A DNA stretch of 64,000 bases, from contig NZ_FOWX01000012.1 in assembly GCF_900115555.1 (NCBI RefSeq), positions 62,001 through 126,000 on the forward strand. The letters run 5' to 3'. Under the pieces are notes generated by a model. It searched no databases. It was not told the origin of the DNA and saw only the letters and a list, made by a program, of their open reading frames with translations. Made by a program: the position numbers and the translations under genes. Source of the stretch: Pseudomonas borbori (lineage in GTDB: Bacteria > Pseudomonadota > Gammaproteobacteria > Pseudomonadales > Pseudomonadaceae). This document shows positions 9,137-21,891 of this stretch, in pieces. Positions within the stretch are counted from its first letter, which is position 1. Every line of letters starts with the position of its first letter.

Positions 9137-10078
9137 TCAAAACGCTTCGAGTTCGTGCCAGTGCGGCAGGTCCGGGCCGACCCGCGAACAGGTCAGCGCC
9201 GCGGCCCCGACCGCCAGCCCGAGCATGGCGTCGAGCTGTTCGCGGGATATCCCGGCCAGCCCCGACGGGCTGTCCAGGCCATGGCGGGACAGGTAGGCAA
9301 GCAAGGCGGCCTGAAAGGTATCGCCGGCACCGACCGTGTCGCGGGTCTGCACCGCAACGGCCGGCACCGACCAGTGGCCATGGGCGCGGCTGTGTACGCT
9401 GGCGCCAGCGCCGCCGTGGGTCAGGCACACCAGCTGGCAACGCTGGCCGAGCCAACGCTGGGCCACGGCCTGCGGGTCTTGGTCGGGGTAGAGCAGGCTC
9501 AGGTCCTCCTCACTGACCTTGATCAGGTGGGCGTAGGCGGCGAAGGCCTCGATACGCCGGCGCCACAGGGCGATATCCGGCTCGACGTTGAGCCGCACAT
9601 TGGGGTCGAGGCTGATCAGGCGCCGCTCGGATTCGCGGCCGACCAGCTCGAACAGGGTGTCGGCGACCGGGGTGACCACCAGCGAATAGGAGCCGACATG
9701 CAGGCCGCGCACCCGCTCGCTCAGCTGCGGCAGGTGCTCGCGGCGCAGCTGGCGGTCGGCGCAGCCCTCGCCGCGGAACGAATACTGCGGCGAACCCTGG
9801 GCATCCACTCCGACCATGGCCAGGGTGGTCGGTGCGACGCTGGCGATCAGGTAATCGCCGCACACCCCCTCCTCGGCCAGCACTAGGCGCAGGCGGGCGC
9901 CGAGGTAGTCGCCGGATATGCCGGTGAACAGCGCCGCCTCGCTGCCGAGGCGGCGCAAACCGACCGCCACGTTGAACGGCGAGCCGCCGGCCAGCGCCTT
10001 GAACGCCAGCTCGCTGCTGCGCGCGCCGGGTCCCAGGCTGAAGAAATCGAACAGGGCTTCGCCACAGACCAAGTACAT
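9137..10078 (-). CDS. Fructokinase, PfkB (ribokinase) family
   Basis: A 313-residue PfkB sugar kinase, probably phosphorylating the fructose freed by sucrose hydrolysis. The N-terminus CGEALFDFF and the GGSPFNVAVGLRRLG motif (PfkB signature 1) bind the sugar; TRDTVGAGDTFQAALLAYL near the C-terminus is PfkB signature 2 with the catalytic Asp of GAGD. I chose the ATG at 10078 rather than the upstream one because a GGAGA site precedes it and the family N-terminus begins there. First gene of the pgi-containing minus-strand unit. Substrate is inferred from the neighbouring GH32 enzyme and sucrose transporter. Confidence 0.9.
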   Translation of the reverse strand: MYLVCGEALFDFFSLGPGARSSELAFKALAGGSPFNVAVGLRRLGSEAALFTGISGDYLGARLRLVLAEEGVCGDYLIASVAPTTLAMVGVDAQGSPQYSFRGEGCADRQLRREHLPQLSERVRGLHVGSYSLVVTPVADTLFELVGRESERRLISLDPNVRLNVEPDIALWRRRIEAFAAYAHLIKVSEEDLSLLYPDQDPQAVAQRWLGQRCQLVCLTHGGAGASVHSRAHGHWSVPAVAVQTRDTVGAGDTFQAALLAYLSRHGLDSPSGLAGISREQLDAMLGLAVGAAALTCSRVGPDLPHWHELEAF

Positions 10079-10182
10079 GGGATGTCTCCACATCGATAGA
10101 TAATTGAAAAGGCTACGTCCCCATTGCGTGTTGCAAGGCGATCAGCCGTTGGGTCGGGAGCGTAGTCTGAGGAGCAAAGCGA

Positions 10183-10292
10183 CGAAGCCCAACGAGACAT
10201 GCCACTGCCTGTTGGGCTTCGCTGCGCTCAGCGCCAACCTACCCGCGTGCGCCCGGCCCCAGACCTGCACTGGTGCGCACGGCGCACCCTAC
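10183..10292. repeat. Inverted repeat and REP-like sequences between fructokinase and porin genes
   Basis: The gap between fructokinase and the porin end (10079-10401) holds no gene. It contains an 11-base perfect inverted repeat (CGAAGCCCAAC at 10183-10193 and its complement at 10211-10221), and a 21-base GGTGCG...CACCCTAC unit at 10272-10292 that is nearly identical to one arm of the repeat at 17941-18001. These resemble the dispersed intergenic palindromes common in Pseudomonas. A further palindromic stretch near 10374-10394 probably ends porin transcription. Confidence 0.6.
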
Positions 10293-10401
10293 CCATGCAT
10301 GCAACAGTTAACGAGCACATGACCACTGGAAAACTGCTGCGTTCGGCCAGGGCGTAGCGCCTGGGGCTTTTCCGCCGTCCGTGGCGCCACGGGCGTGGGT
10401 G

Positions 10402-13417
<3,016 letters not shown>

Positions 13418-13433
13418 CCGCCAAGGAACTGCC

Positions 13434-14399
13434 ATGACGACCTCTATCTCCCGGGCCCAGCCGTTCTACGACGAGCCCCTACCCATTAAGGAAACGCCCG
13501 TGCAGCGCCGGCGCATCCGCGCCGCCTGGCTGTTTCTGACGCCGATGCTGCTGTGCCTGTTGCTGGTGGCCGGCTGGCCGTTGCTGCGCACCTTCTGGTT
13601 CAGCCTGACCGATACCAGCCTTAGCGACGCCGGGGCCGGGGCCTTCATCGGCCTGAGCAACTACCTGGCCATTGATGGCGATGGCTGGTCGGGCATCCTG
13701 GTCGACCCGCTGTGGTGGCAGGCCGTGCGCAACACCCTGCACTTCACCGCGGTGTCGGTGAGCCTTGAGATCTGCATCGGCCTGGCGGTGGCCCTGTTGC
13801 TCAACGTCCGCTTCACCGGCCGGGCGCTGGTGCGCGCCATGATCCTGATCCCCTGGGCAATTCCCACCATCGTCTCGGCGAAGATCTGGGCCTGGATGCT
13901 CAACGACCAGTTCGGCATCATCAATCACCTGATGCTCGGCCTCGGCCTGATCGACGCGCCCCTGGCCTGGACCGCCGACGCCAGCCTGTCGATGTGGGCG
14001 GTGATCATGGTCGATGTGTGGAAGACCGTGCCCTTCGTTGCACTGCTGATGCTGGCCGCCTTGCAGATGCTGCCGGGCGATTGCTACGAGGCCGCCCGGG
14101 TCGACGGCGTGCACCCGCTCAAGGTGTTCTGGCGGGTCACCCTGCCGTTGTTGATGCCGGCGCTGCTGGTAGCGGCGATCTTCCGCATCCTCGACTCGTT
14201 GCGGGTGTTCGACGTCATCTATGTGCTGACCTCGAACTCCTCATCGACCATGAGCATGTCGATCTACGCCCGCCAGCAACTGGTGGAATTCCAGGACGTC
14301 GGCTACGGCAGCGCCGCCTCGACCCTGCTGTTCCTGATAGTGGCGGTGATCGCCGTGCTTTATCTCTACCTCGGCCGCCGTCAGATGGAGGTGCGCTGA
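13434..14399 (+). CDS. ABC sugar transporter permease, MalF type
   Basis: Inner-membrane permease of 321 residues with six predicted helices, the first at about 32-52. The conserved EAA loop that contacts the ATPase appears as YEAARVDGVHPLKVFWRVTL (about residues 218-237). Its stop codon overlaps the ATG of the second permease by one base (TGATG), so the two are translationally coupled. Pairs with the following MalG-like permease to form the importer channel. Confidence 0.93.
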   Translation: MTTSISRAQPFYDEPLPIKETPVQRRRIRAAWLFLTPMLLCLLLVAGWPLLRTFWFSLTDTSLSDAGAGAFIGLSNYLAIDGDGWSGILVDPLWWQAVRNTLHFTAVSVSLEICIGLAVALLLNVRFTGRALVRAMILIPWAIPTIVSAKIWAWMLNDQFGIINHLMLGLGLIDAPLAWTADASLSMWAVIMVDVWKTVPFVALLMLAALQMLPGDCYEAARVDGVHPLKVFWRVTLPLLMPALLVAAIFRILDSLRVFDVIYVLTSNSSSTMSMSIYARQQLVEFQDVGYGSAASTLLFLIVAVIAVLYLYLGRRQMEVR

Positions 14400-15241
14400 T
14401 GAGCCTGCGCTTACTGAAAAAAACACTGCTGCGCCTGGGCTTCTGCGTCGCCATTGGCATCCTGCTGCTGTACGCGGTATTCCCCTTCTACTACGCGGTG
14501 CTGACCTCGCTGAAACCGTCCAGCGCCCTGTTCCAGGTGAGCTACTGGCTCGATAAGCCGGACTTCTCTAACTACACCGCGGTGTTGCAGCAGGCGTCGT
14601 TCCTGCAGGCCATCGGCAACTCGGTATTCGTCGCCATCTGCGTGGTGGCGCTGGCGCTGTTCCTCAGCCTGACCGCCGCCTACGCCCTGGGCAGGGTCAA
14701 GTTCCGCGGCCGCGGGACTGTACTGCTGCTGGTGCTGGGGGTGTCGATGTTTCCCCAGGTCGCGGTGCTTTCCGGGCTGTTCGAGGTGATCCGCGCCCTC
14801 GGCCTGTACAACAGCGCCTGGGCGCTGATCCTCAGCTACACCATCTTCACCCTGCCGTTCACCGTCTGGGTGCTGACCACCTTTATCGGGCAACTGCCCG
14901 GCGAACTGGAAGAGGCGGCGATCATGGACGGCGCCTCGCCCTGGGTGGCGCTGACCCGGGTGCTGCTGCCGCTGCTCTGGCCGGCGCTGGTGACCACCGG
15001 CCTGCTGGCGTTTATCGCCGCCTGGAACGAGTTCCTCTTCGCCCTGACCTTCACCCTGACCGACCAGGAACGCACGGTGCCGGTGGCGATCGCGCTGATT
15101 TCCGGCGGCAGCCAGCACGAGCTGCCCTGGGGCCTGCTGATGGCCGCCTCGGTAATAGTCACAGTGCCCCTGGTGCTGCTGGTGCTGGTGTTCCAGCGGC
15201 GCATCGTCTCCGGCCTCACCACCGGCGCGCTCAAGGGCTGA
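14399..15241 (+). CDS. ABC sugar transporter permease, MalG type
   Basis: Second inner-membrane permease, 280 residues and six helices. EAA loop seen as EEAAIMDGASPWVALTRVLL (about 178-197). A long upstream extension of the frame exists but overlaps the first permease, and the coupled ATG at 14399 gives the normal family length. The C-terminal RRIVSGLTTGALKG is the typical MalG ending. Followed by the ATPase gene after 25 bases. Confidence 0.94.
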   Translation: MSLRLLKKTLLRLGFCVAIGILLLYAVFPFYYAVLTSLKPSSALFQVSYWLDKPDFSNYTAVLQQASFLQAIGNSVFVAICVVALALFLSLTAAYALGRVKFRGRGTVLLLVLGVSMFPQVAVLSGLFEVIRALGLYNSAWALILSYTIFTLPFTVWVLTTFIGQLPGELEEAAIMDGASPWVALTRVLLPLLWPALVTTGLLAFIAAWNEFLFALTFTLTDQERTVPVAIALISGGSQHELPWGLLMAASVIVTVPLVLLVLVFQRRIVSGLTTGALKG

Positions 15242-15266
15242 CCCCACAAGAATAAGGAATCACAGC

Positions 15267-16403
<1,137 letters not shown>

Positions 16404-16432
16404 CCCTTTTCAACACTTCTGCGAGCGATTCC

Positions 16433-17905
16433 ATGCCTGTTTTTCCCGACCTCGCCCAGCGAACGCTGAGCGAGGGCAGCGCCCCCCTCACGCCCGATTT
16501 TCGGCCCGGCTACCATATCGCCCCCCCAACCGGCTGGATGAACGACCCCAACGGCGTGGTGTATTTCCGCGGCGAATACCATGTTTTCTATCAACACCAC
16601 CCATTCGATACGAGCTGGGGGCCGATGTACTGGGGGCACGCCAAAAGCCGCGACCTGGTGCATTGGCAGCACCTGCCCATCGCCCTGCAGCCGGGTGACG
16701 AATTCGACCGCCATGGCTGCTTTTCCGGCAGCGCGGTGGTCTGCGGCGACAGCTTGGCGCTGCTCTACACCGGGCATACCTGGCTCGGTGAGGTGGGTGA
16801 CGAGCGCAGCATCCGCCAGGTCCAGTGCCTGGCCAGCAGTGACGACGGCGTGCATTTCGTCAAGCACGGGGCGGTTATCGAGACCGCGCCGGATGCCGCG
16901 ATCATGCATTTTCGCGACCCCAAGGTCTGGCGCGACGGCGAGCACTGGTACCTGATCGCCGGCGCGCGCCTGGGCGACGTGCCGTTGCTGCCGTTGTACC
17001 GCTCCAGCGACCTGCGCACCTGGGAGTTCCTCGCCTATGCCAGCCGCGGCGGCGAGGGCGACGGCTATATGTGGGAATGCCCGGACCTGTTCCGTCTGGA
17101 CGGCCAGGACGTGCTGCTGTATTCCCCCCAGGGCATGCAGCCGGATGGTTTCGAGCGGCTGAACAGGTTCCACACCGGCTACCGGGTCGGCCGCCTCGAC
17201 AGCGACTGGCGCTTCACTGGCGGGCCCTTTATCGAACTGGATAACGGTCACGATTTCTACGCCGCGCAAACCCTGCTGGCCGCCGATGGCCGACGCCTGC
17301 TCTGGGCCTGGCTGGACATGTGGGAAAGCCCGATGCCGAGCAAGGCCCAACACTGGTGCGGCATGCTCGGCTTGCCGCGGGAACTGCAGCTGCACGAGGG
17401 CCGCCTGCACAGCTACCCCGCGCGCGAACTCACTGCGTTGCGCCGAGCACCCTTGCTGGTGGACGACGCGCTCTGCTGGGACGGATCGGGCAGCCAGCCG
17501 CTTGCCGGATTGAGCGGCGATAGGCTGGAAATCGAGTTGCAACTGGATGTGGCAGGCTGCCGCGACGGCCGCCTGGGCATCGCCCTGCGCTGTAGCGCCG
17601 ATGGCCAGGAGCAGACCCTGCTCTACTACGACGCCCACCTGCAGCGCCTGGTACTCGACCGCAGCCGCTCGGGCGCGGGAGTCAGCGGCCAGCGCAGCGT
17701 GGCACTGGCGCCCGTCCGGGAACCCCTGCTGCTGCGGGTGTTCCTCGACCGCTCTTCCATCGAGGTGTTCGCCGCAGACGGCAGCTTCAGCCTCAGCAGC
17801 CGCATCTACCCGCAACCGGACAGTCTCGGGCTGGCGCTATTCGGCAGCAGCGGCGGGCGGGTGGCGGTGCACCAGGCCTGGCAGCTGTCCAGCGGCTGGG
17901 TCTGA
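16433..17905 (+). CDS. GH32 sucrose hydrolase (invertase / sucrose-6-phosphate hydrolase family)
   Basis: Cytoplasmic glycoside hydrolase family 32 enzyme, 490 residues, without a signal peptide. The catalytic nucleophile motif is GWMNDPNGVVYF (Asp at about residue 39), the transition-state stabiliser is FRDPKVW (about 161), and the acid/base is in WECPDLF (about 217). A C-terminal beta-sandwich follows, ending with FLDRSSIEVFAADGSFSLS. Because sugar enters here by an ABC importer and not a PTS, the natural substrate is probably unphosphorylated sucrose, giving glucose and fructose; related fructosides cannot be excluded. Last gene of the transporter operon, followed by a hairpin repeat. Confidence 0.93.
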   Translation: MPVFPDLAQRTLSEGSAPLTPDFRPGYHIAPPTGWMNDPNGVVYFRGEYHVFYQHHPFDTSWGPMYWGHAKSRDLVHWQHLPIALQPGDEFDRHGCFSGSAVVCGDSLALLYTGHTWLGEVGDERSIRQVQCLASSDDGVHFVKHGAVIETAPDAAIMHFRDPKVWRDGEHWYLIAGARLGDVPLLPLYRSSDLRTWEFLAYASRGGEGDGYMWECPDLFRLDGQDVLLYSPQGMQPDGFERLNRFHTGYRVGRLDSDWRFTGGPFIELDNGHDFYAAQTLLAADGRRLLWAWLDMWESPMPSKAQHWCGMLGLPRELQLHEGRLHSYPARELTALRRAPLLVDDALCWDGSGSQPLAGLSGDRLEIELQLDVAGCRDGRLGIALRCSADGQEQTLLYYDAHLQRLVLDRSRSGAGVSGQRSVALAPVREPLLLRVFLDRSSIEVFAADGSFSLSSRIYPQPDSLGLALFGSSGGRVAVHQAWQLSSGWV

Positions 17906-17940
17906 TAGGCTGCTGGCACTGCTTGCAGAGGCCGCAATGG

Positions 17941-18001
17941 GTAGGGTGCGCCGTGCGCACCAGAAATCTGCGCCGAGGCTGGTGCGCGTGGCGCACCCTA
18001 C
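17941..18001. repeat. Inverted repeat (GTAGGGTGCGCC type) after the GH32 gene
   Basis: Two 21-base arms, GTAGGGTGCGCCGTGCGCACC at 17941-17961 minus its last base for quoting and the complementary form at 17981-18001, flank a 19-base loop. The arms match except near the centre. A single related arm is at 10272-10292. This is the kind of dispersed palindrome often found between Pseudomonas genes; here it may also end transcription of the sugar operon, though no T-run follows. Confidence 0.75.
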
Positions 18002-18139
18002 GAAGTCAGCCCCTCCACTTAAGCGCCGATACCTGAACGCAACAGCGGACATGGCCCGCAGACCAGCAACGCCGCTGCCATCGCGGCAGGCGGCGGCACT
18101 GTGGCATGATTCACGCCTCACACCGCCTGGGTGCATCGC

Positions 18140-19132
18140 ATGACTTCTGTGAAAGACGTTGCACGACTGGCCGGCGTGTCCCTGATGACGGTCTCGCGGG
18201 CGCTCAACAGTCCGGAAAAGCTCAGCCCCGAGACCTATCAACGGGTACGCAGCGCCATCGACGAACTGCAATTCGTGCCCAACATGTCGGCACGCAAGAT
18301 TCGCGGCGACAACCTGCAGAGCCGGACCATTGGCGTATTCGCCCTGGACACCGCGACCACGCCGTTCGCCGTGGAGCTGCTGCTGTCCATCGAACAAACC
18401 GCGCAACAGGCCGGCTGGAACGTGTTCGTACTCAACCTGCTGAGCGATCCGCCGAGCGAGCAGAGCATCGATCTGATGCTCTCGCACCGTCCCGACGGCC
18501 TGATCTTCAGCGCCATGGGCCTGCGCCGGGTGAGTATTCCCGAACGGCTGAAAAGCAAACCGCTGATCCTCGCCAACTGTCTGGACGAGGACAGCAACCT
18601 GGTCAGCTACATACCGGATGACGAGGCGGGCCAGTACCGCGCCGTGCGACACGCCCTGAGTCAGGGTTATCGCCGCCCGCTGTGCATCAACCTGCCGAGC
18701 CAGAGCCTGGCCTGGCAACTGCGCCAGAAAGGCATGCAGCGCGCCTTCGCCGAGTTCGGCCTGGCGCCCGGGGATGTGCTGCAGTACGACCTCTCGGCCC
18801 ATGACGCCTACGGCGAGACGCCGGGCATCCTCGAGCGGCACATCGTCGAGGACCGGCCACAGTTCGACATCCTCATCTGCGGCAACGACCGTATCGCCTT
18901 CTGCGCCTACCAGGTGCTGCTGGCCCGCGGCCTGAAGATCCCCACTGACGTCGCGGTGCTCGGCTACGACAACATGATCGGCATCGCCGAGCTGTTCCTG
19001 CCGCCGCTGACCACGGTACAGCTGCCCTACTACGAGATCGGCCAGCGCGCCGCGCAACACCTGATCGAGACCCTGGAGGTATCCGGGATCCAACGGGTGG
19101 ACTGTCCTCTGGTCGTCCGCAAATCGCTTTGA
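18140..19132 (+). CDS. LacI-family transcriptional regulator of the sugar locus
   Basis: A 330-residue LacI/GalR regulator. The helix-turn-helix is SVKDVARLAGVSLMTVSRAL (residues 3-22), followed by the hinge NMSARKIRG and a periplasmic-binding-like sensor domain (from about 65). The ATG at 18140 places the HTH at the family position; an ATG nine bases upstream would add three residues. It sits directly after the transport and hydrolase genes, so it probably represses the divergent porin and ABC promoters, perhaps at the palindromes near 12069-12114, with a sugar as inducer. Inferred from position. Confidence 0.92.
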   Translation: MTSVKDVARLAGVSLMTVSRALNSPEKLSPETYQRVRSAIDELQFVPNMSARKIRGDNLQSRTIGVFALDTATTPFAVELLLSIEQTAQQAGWNVFVLNLLSDPPSEQSIDLMLSHRPDGLIFSAMGLRRVSIPERLKSKPLILANCLDEDSNLVSYIPDDEAGQYRAVRHALSQGYRRPLCINLPSQSLAWQLRQKGMQRAFAEFGLAPGDVLQYDLSAHDAYGETPGILERHIVEDRPQFDILICGNDRIAFCAYQVLLARGLKIPTDVAVLGYDNMIGIAELFLPPLTTVQLPYYEIGQRAAQHLIETLEVSGIQRVDCPLVVRKSL

Positions 19133-19158
19133 GCGCCGACTCGGCTGGCCGGGCCGCA

Positions 19159-20220
19159 TCAAAGCAGACTCAGCTGCGCCCCCGGCGGGCAGAACTGCGA
19201 GCAGTCCAGGCCCTGGGTATCGCGGTGGTCCAGGCCGAGCTTGCGGCTGGCCAGGCGAAAGCGCTGGGCCAGCAGCTCGGCGAACGGGCCTTCGCCGCAC
19301 ATGCGAGTGCCGAAGCGGCTGTCGTAGTTCTTGCCGCCGCGGGACTGGCGGATCAGGCTCATGACATGCACGGCGCGCTCGGGAAAATGCGCCTGCAGCC
19401 AGTCCTCGAACAGCTCGGCGATTTCCAGCGGCAGGCGCAGTAGCACATAGCCGGCCGAGCGCGCGCCGGCATCGCGGGCTGCCTCGAGCAGGTGCTCCAG
19501 CTCCATGTCGTTGATCATCGGGATCATCGGCGCGCAGATCACGCTGACCGGCACGCCGGCCTCGTGCAGCGTGCGCATGGCGCGCAAGCGTGCCCCCGGC
19601 GAGGCGGCGCGTGGTTCCATGATGCGTTTCAGCTCATCGTCCAGGGTGGTCAGGCTGAAGGCCACGCTGATCAGGTTGTGGCCGGCCAGCTCGCCGAGCA
19701 GATCGAGGTCGCGCAGGATCAGCGAACCCTTGGTGATCAGGTGCACCGGGTGCTTGTAGCGCAGGAGAATCTCCAGGGTCTGGCGGGTCAGGCGCTGCTC
19801 GCGCTCGATCGGCTGGTAGGCGTCGGTGTTGATGCCCAGGGCAATCGGCTGCGGCACATAGCCGGGCTTCTGCAGTTCTTCCTCGAGACGGCTGGCCAGG
19901 TTGGTCTTGGCGATCAGCCGGGTTTCGAAATCGATGCCCGGCGACAGGTCCCAGTAGGCGTGGCTGGGCCGGGCGAAACAATAGATGCAGCCGTGCTCGC
20001 AGCCACGATAGGGGTTCAGCGAACGGTCGAAACCGACATCCGGCGAGTTGTTGCGGGTGATCACCGTCTTCGCCAGTTCGCTGCGCACCTCGGTGGCACG
20101 CGACGGCGGCGTCTCGTCCTGGAACCAACCGTCGTCCTCGGCCACCGAGCGGGTCGGGGCGAAGCGGTTGTGCGGGTTGCTGGCGCTAGCGCGACCGCGT
20201 GGCGGCAGGGAAACGGACAT
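19159..20220 (-). CDS. PA0069-family radical SAM protein
   Basis: A 353-residue radical SAM enzyme with the iron-sulfur motif GCEHGCIYCFARPSH (CxxxCxxC, about residues 72-86). Related to the SplB-like (spore photoproduct lyase-like) group. The reaction is not known. A LexA-type box lies 20-35 bases upstream of its ATG, and I recall the P. aeruginosa homologue PA0069 as a member of the SOS regulon, so a role linked to DNA damage is likely. The start MSVSLPPRG is the first ATG after the box. Confidence 0.9.
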   Translation of the reverse strand: MSVSLPPRGRASASNPHNRFAPTRSVAEDDGWFQDETPPSRATEVRSELAKTVITRNNSPDVGFDRSLNPYRGCEHGCIYCFARPSHAYWDLSPGIDFETRLIAKTNLASRLEEELQKPGYVPQPIALGINTDAYQPIEREQRLTRQTLEILLRYKHPVHLITKGSLILRDLDLLGELAGHNLISVAFSLTTLDDELKRIMEPRAASPGARLRAMRTLHEAGVPVSVICAPMIPMINDMELEHLLEAARDAGARSAGYVLLRLPLEIAELFEDWLQAHFPERAVHVMSLIRQSRGGKNYDSRFGTRMCGEGPFAELLAQRFRLASRKLGLDHRDTQGLDCSQFCPPGAQLSLL

Positions 20221-20239
20221 GGGGCGACTCCGACAAATA

Positions 20240-20255
20240 CTGTATATAAATACAG
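20240..20255 (-). promoter_or_regulatory. LexA (SOS) box upstream of the radical SAM gene
   Basis: CTGTATATAAATACAG fits the gammaproteobacterial LexA consensus CTGT-N8-ACAG, with only one mismatch within the inner palindrome. It lies 19 bases upstream of the ATG at 20220, where it would cover the promoter or leader. This agrees with SOS control of the PA0069 homologue as I remember it. Confidence 0.88.
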
Positions 20256-20359
20256 TTAATTTGCCCTACCACCAAGTACCAACCGTCGCCTACCGGCAGC
20301 CCCCGTAGCCGGACAAGCCTTGGCGCACCCGGAAAATCGGCGCTTTATTCGCAAGCCCT

Positions 20360-20662
20360 TCAGAACTTCTCCGGCCTGAGCACTTCCACCTGGGCCAGAT
20401 AGCAGACCATGGCGAAGTTGGCGTAGTACTGGCCCTGCAGGTGAGTGGCGAGGCGTTCGGCGAGGTCCCGGGCGCAGATGATTTCCACCCGGATATTGCC
20501 TTCGGTGTCCCAGCCGGCGCTGCGTACGCCGCGGCTGCCACGGCCGCGGGCGTCGGAGAGGGTCCAGCCGGGCGCGCCGAGCGCTTCCAGATCGGCCAGC
20601 AGTTTTTTCTCCAGCGCGGCTTCGCAGATCACGGTGAGCAGGGTGCGGCTGTGTGCGTTCAT
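20360..20662 (-). CDS. sbtB: SbtB-like PII-family regulator
   Basis: A 100-residue PII-fold protein. SbtB is the partner of the bicarbonate transporter SbtA and senses adenine nucleotides. The features shared with cyanobacterial SbtB are GRGSRGVRSAG (about 39-49) and the C-terminal half from NIRVEII to VEVL. The C-terminal CGPxGC redox loop found in many cyanobacterial SbtB proteins is missing; the protein stops at RPEKF. The gene follows sbtA with a single-base gap (stop at 20664, ATG at 20662), so the two are almost certainly one operon. Family assignment is by pattern, not by a search. Confidence 0.82.
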   Translation of the reverse strand: MNAHSRTLLTVICEAALEKKLLADLEALGAPGWTLSDARGRGSRGVRSAGWDTEGNIRVEIICARDLAERLATHLQGQYYANFAMVCYLAQVEVLRPEKF

Positions 20663-20663
20663 C

Positions 20664-21605
20664 TCAGAGTCCCCAGGCGATCAGTTGTTCGGCCAGCGCC
20701 AGGTACAGCGGGATGCCGAGCAGGATATTGAAGGGGAAGCTGATCCCCAGCGAAGCGGTCAGCGACAGTGACGGATTGGCCGCGGGCAAGGCCAGGCGCA
20801 TGGCTGCCGGCACGGCGATGTAGGAGGCACTGGCCGCCAGGGTCGCGAGCACCGCGGTGCCGCCCAGCGACAGGCCCATCAGGCGCGCCAGCAAGGCGCC
20901 GATCAGCGCGCCGAGCAACGGCATCAGCAGGGCGAAGCCGAGCAGGCGCAGGCCGAACTGCCTGAGCGCGCCGAGCTGGCCGGAGGCGATCAGGCCCATC
21001 TCCAGCAGGAAGAACGCCAGCACCGGCTTGAACATGCTGGTGTACAGCGGCTCCAGCGGCTTGATCGCCTCCTTGCCGGCCACCGCGCCGATGATCAGGC
21101 CGCCGAGCAGCAGCATGATGCTCTTGCCGAGGAAGATCTCCCGGCCCAGCTCGCGCCAGTCGGTGTCGCGGGCCAGGCCCTTGGCCAGGAGGATGCCGAC
21201 CAGGATCGCCGGGATTTCCAGGATCGCCACGAACAGCGGCATGTAACTCTCGAACTCGATGCCGCGGGCCAGCATGAACGCCACCACCACGGCGAAGGTG
21301 CCGGCGCTCACCGAGCCGTAGTGCGCCGCCACTGCCGCCGCATTGACCCGGTCGAAGCCCAGGCCGCGCAGCACGGCGAAGGCCAGCACCGGCAGCACCA
21401 CACCCAAACCGAGCACCAGCAGCGCCTGGCCCAGCAGCTGCAGGCTGGCCTGCTCCGCCAGCTCCACCCCGCCATGCAGACCGATGGCCAGCAGCAGGAT
21501 GATCGACAGGGTCTCATAGAGCGCCGGCGGCAGCTTCAGCTCGCTTTTCAGCAGGCCGGCGCAGAGGCCGAAGATAAAAAACAGTACCACCGGGTCAAGC
21601 CCCAC
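20664..21605 (-). CDS. sbtA: SbtA-family sodium-dependent bicarbonate transporter (DUF897)
   Basis: A 313-residue inner-membrane protein with about ten hydrophobic helices, of the SbtA/DUF897 family that imports HCO3- with Na+ in cyanobacteria. The N-terminus DPVVLFFIFGLCAGLLKSEL and the AAHYGSVSAGTFAVVVAF region (about 104-121) are typical. Starts with GTG at 21605, preceded by GGAGG eight bases away. It lies beside the pyruvate carboxylase genes, whose substrate is bicarbonate, which suggests a supply role. Function in heterotrophs is less studied, so substrate is inferred from the family. Confidence 0.85.
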   Translation of the reverse strand: MGLDPVVLFFIFGLCAGLLKSELKLPPALYETLSIILLLAIGLHGGVELAEQASLQLLGQALLVLGLGVVLPVLAFAVLRGLGFDRVNAAAVAAHYGSVSAGTFAVVVAFMLARGIEFESYMPLFVAILEIPAILVGILLAKGLARDTDWRELGREIFLGKSIMLLLGGLIIGAVAGKEAIKPLEPLYTSMFKPVLAFFLLEMGLIASGQLGALRQFGLRLLGFALLMPLLGALIGALLARLMGLSLGGTAVLATLAASASYIAVPAAMRLALPAANPSLSLTASLGISFPFNILLGIPLYLALAEQLIAWGL

Positions 21606-21770
21606 CGCGCCTACCTCCGATCATCTGCCGGCGCCACAGCACCGGCAGCATTCCCGCCCAGCGGATAAAAAGGTCATGTCCCGACACCGAGTTGTGCTGA
21701 ATCCCGGTGCTTTGCCGCCTCCCCGCTGCCCATGCAGGCGCCGAGGACACAGCAGGCGGGACATAACCGG

Positions 21771-21795
21771 AAAAATAGGGAGCCGCGCGGCTCCC
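21771..21795 (-). terminator. Rho-independent terminator after pycB
   Basis: A perfect palindrome GGGAGCCGCGCGGCTCCC (21778-21795) is followed on the minus strand by TATTTTT. It lies 97 bases past the pycB stop and ends the carboxylase operon before sbtA begins at 21605, so the two minus-strand units are probably transcribed separately. Confidence 0.85.
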
Positions 21796-21891
21796 CAGGG
21801 GAAAGCAGGGGGCCAGCGCCCGACTGCGGAATAAAAAAGAAGCCCCGGCAAACCTGATCGAATGCCTGTTCAACCAGCCGGAGCTCCGAGG

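Noticed and set aside
21595..21873. 92-codon minus-strand frame before sbtA
   Set aside because: It overlaps the start of sbtA and the pyc terminator region, with no RBS and Arg/Ala/Gly-rich composition.
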